Shown here: piece after piece, positions 56,522 to 64,000 of the stretch
Numbering within the stretch: the first letter of the stretch is position 1
Layout: each line of letters begins with the position of its first letter
The notes under the pieces: model-generated
Told to the model about the DNA's origin: nothing
Databases searched by the model: none
What the model saw: the letters and a program-made list of their open reading frames with translations, nothing else
NCBI GenBank assembly: GCA_013146195.2
Contig: CM028379.1
Span: 63,929,631-63,993,630, forward strand
Origin: Codonopsis lanceolata
Lineage: Eukaryota > Streptophyta > Magnoliopsida > Asterales > Campanulaceae
DNA: 64,000 bases
Direction of reading: 5' to 3'
Position numbers and translations under genes: made by a program

Positions 56522-57340
56522 TTAGAAAGGTAACAATATATTAATAAATATCAAGCCAGGTGACGCGTATTGCATGCTAGAAGTATACATTACATATAAA
56601 TATACAAAAGAGCTACCAAAAAGGTCATACGAATGATCTGCCCCTGTGCACCGCATGAATAAATAATTGAGGAGAGAATTTTTCAAATAAGTCAAAGAGC
56701 TCACTTCATTATCAAACGCTCTTCGGTTCCTTTATTTCCAAATCGTCCAACATACACCCTACGGAACAGCCTCCCAAATCCTATTTCCGCTCTTCCTTCT
56801 CCTAAAAAAATGACCAACTCCATAACAGATTCTTTATAGAATTAGGCATCATCCATGATATGTTGAACAAATCAAATTAAAAGCATGTTCCCCAACTTTC
56901 CTACCAATAAACAATGAATCATCAAATGATTTACACTCTCTTCATTCCCCTTACATAAGTAGCACCAATTAGTGTAAATTAAACCTCTTTTCCTCAGATT
57001 ATCACCTGTGAGGATGGCTTCATTTGCCGTCTCCCACATCAAAAAGGCCACCCTGCTAGGAGCCACTGTTCTATATAGACCTACAAGGAAACAAGTTTAT
57101 ATCACTACTATCCAACTTTAAATAGTAACTTTTCACCGAGTAAATATTTCTCTTGACATCCTCCCACAACACCCTATCCTTTGGAAAACCAACTTTTTGC
57201 GCATATATGATCTTAAAGAATCTCGCCACCGACTCTAATTCCAAATATTGAAAATTATTGCAAAAAAACGGACTACGTGTCGTCCTCTCCTCCTCCAAAT
57301 GAAGCGCATAGCTAATCAAACACTCATTATCTTCAGCCAA
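56522..57340 (-). pseudogene. LINE (L1-type) 3' fragment with RT zinc-binding domain
   Basis: The C-terminal end of a plant L1-like ORF2. Upstream part: SPFFCNNFQYLELESVARFF and FPKDRVLWEDVKRNIYSVKS (57340-57071). Then, across a stop, APSRVAFLMWETANEAILTG, DNLRKRGLIYTNWCYLCKGN and EESVNHLMIHC (57066-56872), which is the zf-RVT pattern (C-x2-C ... H-x4-H-C). A trailing piece SSLTYLKNSLLNYLF (56704-56522) matches the usual end of these proteins. The endonuclease and RT core are absent, as in a 5'-truncated copy. Confidence 0.75.
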
Positions 57341-57831
57341 TGAAAATAAATCTGGGAAGGAATGCTAATGAGGGCATTTGTTATGTCTTGTTAGGGAAGA
57401 AATGTTTTGGGTTGAGAATAGTAAAGGCTTTTTGAAAATCTAAGAGAAGAACAGTTATTAATACATTGTGAACATTATCCAATCTGGTGTTGCATTTATC
57501 TAAAGTTAATTCTTAACAAGTGGCGTGGGGTACTTGATAACAAGACCCTTCGATATGTGTGGTTATTATCATATTCAGTTTATCAAATGTGTGTGGTTAC
57601 TTTACTCAGGAAAATGTTATTAAGTGCCATTAGGCACTTTTTAAGAATCCTACAATATAAATATTTTGCATTGAAAATCCTCACTAATCACTAGTGCATT
57701 GAAGCCCCCAAGCACCGGTGTTGGGTCCCAATGCTAAATACTTATATTCGTACATTTTTATGGCACTTGTTAGAAAAATTTTTGTGGAAAATATAAATTT
57801 TGTAGGTTATTAGATCGTATTCCATCATGGT
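57341..57831. other. Spacer without a recognised gene
   Basis: Contains an inverted repeat AAGTGCCATTAGGCACTT (about 57624-57641, 7-bp arms). It also holds a copy of ACAAGTGGCGTGGGGTACTT (about 57518) that repeats the end of the decayed frame at 57840-57865. Confidence 0.45.
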
Positions 57832-58251
57832 TTATTGTATCACAAGTGGCGTGGGGCACTTTCTAAATTTACTGCTGCAATATCCCAAGAGTGACCTACC
57901 AACCTCTTCATTAGAAGCCAAGGCCTCTTTTATAGTGGTAGGGATGCCTTGGAGCCAAGAACAAGGGGACACATGTCGCTTCTGGATAACCCAATAGTCC
58001 AAAGAATATGCCCATGTGATATCCTGCTAGAAGTCATGATTAGTTGCCAATGTGCATGTAACCGTCATGGCCTAGCGCTCATATACTAGCCTCAATGTGT
58101 TCACTTTGCGACACAATTGTGGTATTGTGAGCAAGGCATCCTCTATCATGACAAAGTGACATGCATGCTTTTAGCCAACTTTGTTCATAACCCTTAAGTC
58201 CATGTTTTGACGGAGAGAGATGTCTTGAGTCGCCTTACTTCCACCAGCCAT
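57832..58251 (-). pseudogene. Unrecognised decayed reading frame, 139 codons
   Basis: One frame from ATG at 58251 to TAA at 57832 with three internal stops (one TAA and two TAG, each one change from a sense codon). It reads MAGGSKATQDISLRQNMDLR, then HACHFVMIEDALLTIPQLCR, KVNTLRLVYER, CTLATNHDF, DITWAYSLDYWVIQKRHVSP and CSWLQGIPTTIKEALASNEE, ending KCPTPLVIQ. The amino-acid composition is protein-like. I do not recognise the family. A gag-like or host gene fragment is possible. It lies between LINE and Tekay fragments. Confidence 0.45.
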
Positions 58252-58957
58252 GTACACTTGAGTATATTTGTCTACTGTCTGGTTGCTCATGCCTCAATTT
58301 TCTTTTGCCATTATAAGGTGTGGATTTAGTTAATGTTTCTTAGCCATATGGGGGCATTTTATCCCGCATCTTTAGATTCGATAGAATTTTTCAAAAAGAC
58401 TCTTCAGGGCGATTCATGAAGAAAAATCTTGCACAAACTGTATAGATGGATTCTATTGATTGTTTATGTGCCAAAATTTTCGCTGTGGCATGGTATTGAG
58501 CCCCCTTGGTGCATGGCTATATCTTTAATATGGTTTAGTGTTCATGGCTCCCTCTTCAATCGGGCTAAGGAGTATATAAGGCTTAAGCGCCTCTTAAGGA
58601 GTATATAGGGCTTGAATGCATATTCGATAGGGCTTACATGCCTCTCAGGGAGTATATCTTCGATATTGCTACATTTCCCTACTCTTAAAGAGTATATAGG
58701 GGCCACAGCCTCATAAGGAGTATAGACTCTGAATCCCTTTTTAGGAAGAATATACTTTTGTCAATGAACACTTGGATTTAGGGAACAAAAAAAGAAAGCT
58801 TGTCCAGTATTCATAGTGATTTGTTTTGGATTCTATTGATCTATGCCAAATCTTCTAGCTAATTTTATGTTGTTATTTATTGAGAGTAATTCTTCTTTAG
58901 TCTGTTGATATCTTCGAGAATACCCTTCTCCCTAGTCAGCATCTTTGCCAACTTTCC
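58252..58957. repeat. Region with irregular AGGAGTATATAGGG repeats; Tekay pol edge
   Basis: Six degenerate copies of AGGAGTATATAGGGCTT lie at about 58568, 58596, 58647, 58687, 58714 and 58743, with spacings of 27-51 bp. From about 58957 leftward the Tekay frame continues for roughly 30 codons (GKLAKMLTREKGILEDINRL) and then stops matching. The integrase that should follow is absent. Confidence 0.6.
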
Positions 58958-60261
58958 TCAGCTCTTACGACTCAAGGCATCGGCCACCACGTTGGCTTTG
59001 CCTGGATGATACAAAATGGTGCAATCATAGTCCTTTAACAATTCTAACCACCTTCTCTGCCTCATGTTCAGTTCTTTTTGGGTAAAAATGTACTTAAGAC
59101 TTTTGTGATCTGTGTAGATCTCGCACGTCACGCCATACAAGTAGTGCCTCCAAATCTTCAATGCAAACACCATAGCAGCTAGTTCTAGATCGTGGGTCAG
59201 GTAATTTTTCTCAAAATTCTTCAACTGTCGCGATGCATAGGCAATTACCTTCCCATTTTGCATTAGGACACACCCCAAACCTTTTAAGGAAGCATCACTA
59301 TAGATTACAAATCCATCTGTGCCCGACGGTATAGTGAGAATTGGTGCCGAAACCAATCTTTTCTTTAATTCTTGGAAGCTGGACTCATAGTCATCTGTCC
59401 ACATGAACTTTACATTCTTCTTAGTTAACTTAGTCAAAGGTGTTGCTATTTCCGAAAATCCTTCCACAAATCGGCGATAATATCCTGCCAAACCCAAGAA
59501 ACTCCTAACTTCTGTTGCGATTGTTGGTCTTTCCCAACTCATTACTGCTTCAATCTTGGTTGGGTCTACCGAAATGCCGCCCTTTGACACTACATGACCC
59601 AAGAAAGTTACTTCCTCCATCCAAAACTCTTATTTCTTAAATTTGGCATACATCTTCTCTTCCCTCAAGATCTGGAGTACAAACCTTAAGTGCTGCTCGT
59701 GCTCTTCTCGGGTCTTCGAGTAAATCAGTATATCATCTATGAATAAGATCACACAATGGTCTAAGAATCTCCTGAAAATCCTATTCATGAGATCCATGAA
59801 GGCAGCTGGGGCATTCGTAAGTCCAAAAGGCATCACCAAAAAATCATAATGTCGTAGCGAGTCCGAAAGGCAGTCTTCAAAATATCCTCCTTCCTGACTC
59901 TTAGCTGATGATATCCCGAGCGAAGATCAATCTTTGAGAAATAGCACGCTCCGTGCAACTGATCAAACAAGTCATCAATTCTAGGTAGTGGGCATTTATT
60001 CCTTATCGTAACCCGATTAAGTTCACGGTAATCAATACACAGTCTCATACTTCCATCCTTCTTCTTCACGAATAGCACCAGAGCACCCCAAGGTGAAACA
60101 CTTGGCCTAATCAGATCTTTCTCTAATAGCTCCTGTAAGTGTTCTTTTAACTTCTTAAGTTCAGCTGGCGTCATTCTATATGGTGCTCTAGAAATAGGCG
60201 CCGTCCTAAGTGCTAAATCAATTCCAAACTCTACTTCTCGCTCAAGTGGAATACCAGGCAA
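58958..60261 (-). pseudogene. pol: Tekay-2 pol: RT and RNase H, no integrase
   Basis: Chromovirus (Tekay/Del) RT: MPGIPLEREVEFGIDLALRT, PYRMTPAELKKLKEHLQELL, MRLCIDYRELNRVTIRNKCP, FSKIDLRSGYHQLRVRKEDI, a frameshift near 59835, then MPFGLTNAPAAFMDLMNRIF, catalytic FIDDILIYSKT (59839-59630), a stop near 59630 and FLGHVVSKGGISVDPTKIEA. RNase H: GFVIYSDASLKGLGCVLMQN, IYTDHKSLKYIF and KANVVADALSRKS. All RT catalytic Asp and RNase H Asp residues are visible. There is little damage (one shift, one stop), but the polyprotein stops after RNase H and no integrase or chromodomain is in the window. Confidence 0.93.
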
Positions 60262-60443
60262 GTTTTAGGAAATACATCTTTAAACTCCTTAACTGCTGCG
60301 AGCGACTCTAGTGTGACCCCTTCCTTTCGATTATCAATAATGGAGGCCAAGAAGCCTTGACAACCCTTCCTTAGAAGTCTTCTTGTCTTCAGAGAAGAAA
60401 TAAGCCCAGATAAAACCGTCGGTTTAGATCCCTTAAAACGAAA

Positions 60444-60827
60444 TTATGTCTCACCTGGTATGCAAAATACTACTTCCTTCTCGAAACAATCAACCTTAGC
60501 ATGAAACGCTGACAACCAATCCATGCCTAAAATTAGATCGAAGTCCTGAATATCTAAAGGTAGTAAGTCAATAGGCATCTCTCTATCTTCTAGAATCAAA
60601 GAACACGACTTATATATTTCAGTGACAGGGATGGATTCCTTAGTAGGCGTATCTATCACTAAATCCACTTCCAAGCTTTGGGAAGACAGTTCTATACGAT
60701 GTGCAAGTGAGGTACTTATTATCAAGTGTGTGGCACCAGGATCGATTAATACATAAACTTCACGAGAGTAAAGTCGAACGGTACCTGTCACCACGTCATT
60801 TGTTGCTCTGGCATCTCTGGCTGTCAT
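60444..60827 (-). pseudogene. Tekay-2 protease
   Basis: Retropepsin of the gag-pro-pol polyprotein. It starts around MTARDARATNDVVTGTVRLY. The active-site region is VYVLIDPGATHLIIST, with Asp-Pro-Gly in place of Asp-Ser/Thr-Gly, which should inactivate it. The flap and C-terminal parts are recognisable: DFDLILGMDWLSAFHAKVDC. A gap of about 180 bp with broken frame separates it from RT. Confidence 0.85.
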
Positions 60828-60911
60828 AGCAAAAATTCTTCTTTGTCCCCTTGGTTTGGCCTTATCTTCCCCATTTGCTCCTTGGTTATTGCCAGCTTTT
60901 GATGGTTCTGA

Positions 60912-62195
60912 ATAGTCTCTGGATTTATATCCTACCTTTCCGCAATTGAAACATGCCCCCTTAGTCCAAAAACATGACTCCGTTTTGTGTTTTCCCCCAT
61001 ATCTGCCACAAGCTTGATTATTGTTCTGGTTGGTATTCCGGTCCGAATTACGCCACTGATTCTAGTTTTGACCTTGATTCTGATTACGCCACTAGTGCTG
61101 GTTTGGACCTTGATTTTGTCTGCTCCACCGATTCTGCTGATTATTCTGATTAAAGTTTCGATTCGTCTGGTTGAACCCCCTGTTGTTGTTTTCTATGTTC
61201 TTCCTTTTATTCTCATTATTACTTCCTTGGTAGCCCGACTGATCCCAAGAGCTGTTTCCAATACTCTCAAAATTTCTCTTCTTCTCATCCTTCTTTTTCT
61301 GATAGTCTTTTGATAATCGCTCTAATATCCTAGCTCGGTCCACGACTTCGGCGTATGTCTGTAACTATAAGGCAATCAACCGATGACTAATTCCTCCATT
61401 GAGGCCTCTCTCGAACATTCTAGCCTTTTGCTTGTCATTCTCAGCGAGCCCTGGAGCGTACTTCGACAACTTTGGGAACTTCATGGCATACTCATCTATT
61501 GTCATCTTTCCTTGCTCCAGATTGAGGAATTCTATCTAGTTATTATCCCGCACGCTCTCCGGAAAATATTTCTTATTAAAGACCTCAAGAAATGTTTCCC
61601 AAGTGTATTCTCCTAACCCATTTGCTTCAGCAATCCTTAATTCTGATTCCCACCATTGATTTGCTTCCCCCTCGAATTTGAATGTTGCAAGAGTAACTTT
61701 CTGCTCACTTGTGAGAGTCATAGTCCTAAAAATCTTATTCATGCTTTCAATCCATAGCTCCGGCTTAATGGTTCCTGGTGTTCCTGAGAAAGTCTGAGGG
61801 CTTCTCTTTTGGAAGATGTCCAATGGGTCCTTTACTATTGGTTCAGATTGATGTGCTGCAGGATGTGGTTGTGGGGTAGTAGTCGCTACAGACGCTGTCG
61901 GCGTTGCAGGTATTTCTGGTGCTCCAGGTGTTGGATTATCTTGGTTCCTATTTCCCACCAGGGCTTGTGCTATAGTTTGAAGTAGCACAAAGAGTGTAGG
62001 GTCTACGGGAGTTGGGCCAGCAGCCGTTGCATTAGATTGGGTTGCTGCATGCTCTGGTTCATTGGCATTTACGTTTGGTGCAGATACGCTATATTCGCCC
62101 ACACTTTCTGAAATGGAGTTCACCGTTACCCTAGCAGCTCGAGCACCCCTACTACGTCCACGACCTCGAGCTCCCGCGCGACCTCCTCGTGCCAT
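60912..62195 (-). pseudogene. gag: Tekay-2 gag
   Basis: I chose the start at 62195 (MARGGRAGARGRGRSRGARA, an Arg/Gly-rich N-terminus usual for Tekay) over the longer in-frame start at 62243. The Thr/Pro/Ala-rich linker leads to capsid DIFQKRSPQTFSGTPGTIKP, ELWIESMNKIFRTM and NQWWESELRIAEANGLGEYT, up to the stop at 61536. The frame resumes at 61343 (MDRARILERLSKDYQKKKDE), followed by an Asn/Gln-rich stretch. The zinc knuckle (60953-60912) reads CFNCGKVGYKSRDY: the last two zinc ligands, His and Cys, are both Tyr. Confidence 0.85.
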
Positions 62196-62531
62196 TAGGT
62201 ACTGAGATAGAAACATTAAGACGTCAATAAGGTTTAGGGTCACTACTATTATAGTGGCATAGTTCGATTAGTATGACATCATAAGACGGTTTGGTAAACA
62301 CTTTCAAGTTCTAAGGAGTACACTATACAAAATTACACATTCATACAAAAAAAAAACCGAAATTCATTTATTTCAAATTTCATTTAATTGTCTAATAAAC
62401 AAAACTTGGAAGCATTAAATGCATTCCATTGTTCAAATAACAAAAGCAACAAGAAAAAAAAATGTCCTCCAAATTCTACTTTAGGTGGCCACAATCCAAA
62501 CTAGATCAATCATTCCGAAGAATTTTCCTAT
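62196..62531 (-). other. Spacer between the 5' extra ORF and gag, Tekay-2
   Basis: 336 bp, AT-rich, with an A-tract at 62348-62357 and no gene. It separates the extra ORF stop (62532) from the gag ATG (62195). Confidence 0.6.
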
Positions 62532-63047
62532 TTAACTATCTTCTGCCTGGGTGTCTTCATCCTCACTTGGGTCAGATTCTTCATTGCTTTGATTCCCAAA
62601 GTTAACTACAGGGTTGACATCTGCCTCGATGTCCACCATCTCTTCGTCTTCTTCCTCCTCCTCTTCTGGATCTTCTTCCACAACTGGTCCATTATCTATG
62701 GCCATTTGGACCGCATCCCAAGCATTCATGACCAAGAATTCGGTGTTACTCAGCCTTGCTTCAACTTTTGCATTGGCCTTCCTAGCGTCATCTATCTCAT
62801 CAAAAGGTCTAAATAAGGCATTTTGGGCCAACTTTAATGCCTTCGTCATCTCTTTGGTTTGTTCTATAAGGGCTTTGTTCTCATTTGCTAGCAGTTGATT
62901 GTCATTCCTTAACAATTGATTCTCCTATACCAACACTTGGTTCATCCCTTCCAGCTCGACTATTCTAGCACGCACTGTACTCAATCTCGTTCCCACAGGT
63001 GTCCTGGGTGAAGCGATCAATGTCCTACCTGTGTTGTTATGCGCCAT
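62532..63047 (-). pseudogene. Extra ORF between PBS and gag of Tekay-2: coiled coil plus acidic tail
   Basis: A 171-codon frame from ATG at 63047 to the stop at 62532, interrupted by a single TAG near 62925 (probably a former CAG). It starts MAHNNTGRTLIASPRTPVGT. A heptad-rich stretch then runs VELEGMNQVLV-stop-ENQLLRNDNQLLANENKAL, continuing EQTKEMTKALKLAQNALF, with Leu/Val at spaced positions and Asn between, as in a leucine-zipper coiled coil. A middle region (LSNTEFLVMNAWDAVQMAID) leads to a strongly acidic tail with EEDPEEEEEEDEEMVDIEAD and SNEESDPSEDEDTQAEDS. It lies on the gag strand, about 180 bp after the PBS. I recognise no named domain. The single lesion suggests recent function. 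Confidence 0.75.
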
Positions 63048-63224
63048 TTCCTACAAATTCAAAGAAAGTATATTAGTTCTTTTGACAACACTATTATCTT
63101 TCTAAGTAAGTCATATGCCCAATTAATGATATTGGATAACCTCAAGTGTAATAACATCCAATTCTTACCCTACAATTAAATCCTATGAATTTTACTTTCT
63201 AACCCATCTGGATCTGAAATCTAA
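63048..63224 (-). other. Untranslated leader of Tekay-2
   Basis: AT-rich segment between the PBS and the extra ORF; no other feature seen. Confidence 0.6.
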
Positions 63225-63236
63225 GCTATGATACCA
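63225..63236 (-). other. Primer-binding site of Tekay-2 (initiator tRNA-Met)
   Basis: Minus-strand TGGTATCATAGC differs from the canonical TGGTATCAGAGC at one position and is 3 bp from the LTR end. Confidence 0.85.
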
Positions 63237-63239
63237 TTC

Positions 63240-64000
63240 TGTAACACCCCAAACTCGATACCGACACCGCGGTCCCACAATTTGACCACGTCACTTACAA
63301 TAACATCTTAAAGTCATAAATATTCCCAACTCAAAATAAATAAACCTTAAACCATCTTTAAATAAAGTCGAATAACCCAATAAACTTTACTACAAACTTG
63401 ATGCTAAATAAAAGTCAATCATTCTTAATAAGTTATCCTTTTATTAAACAAAGTCTAGATCCAAAATCTCTCGGAACCGTCATCATGGTTTGTTCGAGTT
63501 AAGTCTTCTCATAATTCCTACTCATTACCTGAAGAAGGAGAATTTGAAAGAAAAGGGTGAGCGAACAATGCCCAGTAAGATCATATACAACCCCTCCGGT
63601 GACTAAGAAGGAGTTGACCAGAATAAATCAGAGATGAATAAATTTCAATATTCCAAGGTCACAATTCAAGTATCAATAAGCGGAAGCAATTTATCAAATT
63701 TTTAATTCAAAGTAAAAATGAAGTCAAATGAAAATTTTACAACAAAACGACTCGAGTGACCAACCGTCACCAACCGTCCCATACCGATTGGAGACAATAA
63801 ATTACTCACAGAATCCCATGATCATAAAACAATTTTTAAATATTTACTCCGAAGAGTATCGATAAGTAGTTCAATAATTACTCCGAAGAGTATCGATAAT
63901 TCGATCATGTTTGGTATATCCGGAAAACCATATACCACTAGCTAGGTGGTATTCGATAAGTTCGATCATTCACTAATTATGCTCACAATTTAAGTGGCAT
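63240..64000 (-). mobile_element. 5' LTR of Tekay-2 (cut by window edge)
   Basis: On the plus strand the edge reads TGTAACACCCCAAACTCG, that is, the minus-strand LTR ends ...GGGGTGTTACA. It contains a local repeat TTACTCCGAAGAGTATCGATAA (in two pieces, at about 63845 and 63878). The outer end is outside the window. Confidence 0.85.

Noticed and set aside
57616..57645. Inverted repeat AAGTGCCATTAGGCACTT as a fourth promoter word
   Set aside because: Single copy, AT centre, no CpG, no nearby TATA box or element promoter.

Overview
This window is plant nuclear DNA, almost certainly from a eudicot. It is a dense nest of LTR retrotransposons with no intact host gene that I can support. The evidence is Ty3/gypsy domains of the Athila, Tat/Ogre and Tekay (Del) lineages, a SIRE/Maximus-type Ty1/copia 3' end, an L1-type LINE fragment, plant-style primer-binding sites (initiator tRNA-Met, tRNA-Asp) and plant-only extra ORFs (plant mobile domain, DUF7745-like, 'putative plant transposon protein'). 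Nearly every reading frame is broken by stops or shifts, as in pericentromeric or heterochromatic DNA. Two runs of exactly 100 N are assembly gaps. All family calls are from reading motifs by eye; no search was run.

Layout. 1-9969: a minus-strand, gag-only, non-autonomous Tekay-like element with LTRs of about 3.9 kb; its left LTR runs off the window. It sits inside a plus-strand Athila element (Athila-1, 9970-18260: RT-RNase H-integrase, extra ORF, 3' LTR). Athila-1 in turn interrupts the plant-mobile-domain gene of a Tat element (Tat-A, 18261-27600: plus-strand PMD and DUF7745-like genes, then minus-strand pol and gag). 27730-31169: the 3' end of a SIRE-like copia element (decayed env-like ORF, PPT, LTR). 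31170-33200: a Tat LTR region with a 76-bp tandem array. 33770-37273: PMD and DUF7745-like genes of a second Tat element (Tat-B). 37274-52635: a minus-strand Athila element (Athila-2) with both LTRs; its 5' LTR is itself split by a 3.7-kb plus-strand solo LTR of the same family as the first element. 52636-55345: Tat-B pol and LTR. 55446-58800: LINE fragment, an unrecognised decayed frame and AT-rich DNA. 58958-64000: a minus-strand Tekay element lacking integrase, with RT-RNase H, protease, gag, an extra coiled-coil ORF before gag, PBS and 5' LTR.

How the parts work together. In Tat the gag-pol genes lie on one strand, and the PMD and DUF7745-like genes lie antisense at the 3' end. The antisense PMD gene keeps GT-AG introns in both copies. 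The most striking pattern is that three element families each carry clusters of short, CpG-containing interrupted palindromes just upstream of TATA boxes. Each family has its own word. In Athila and Tat the family word marks both the LTR promoter and the promoter of an internal extra gene. I propose these as family-specific regulatory words; what binds them is unknown.
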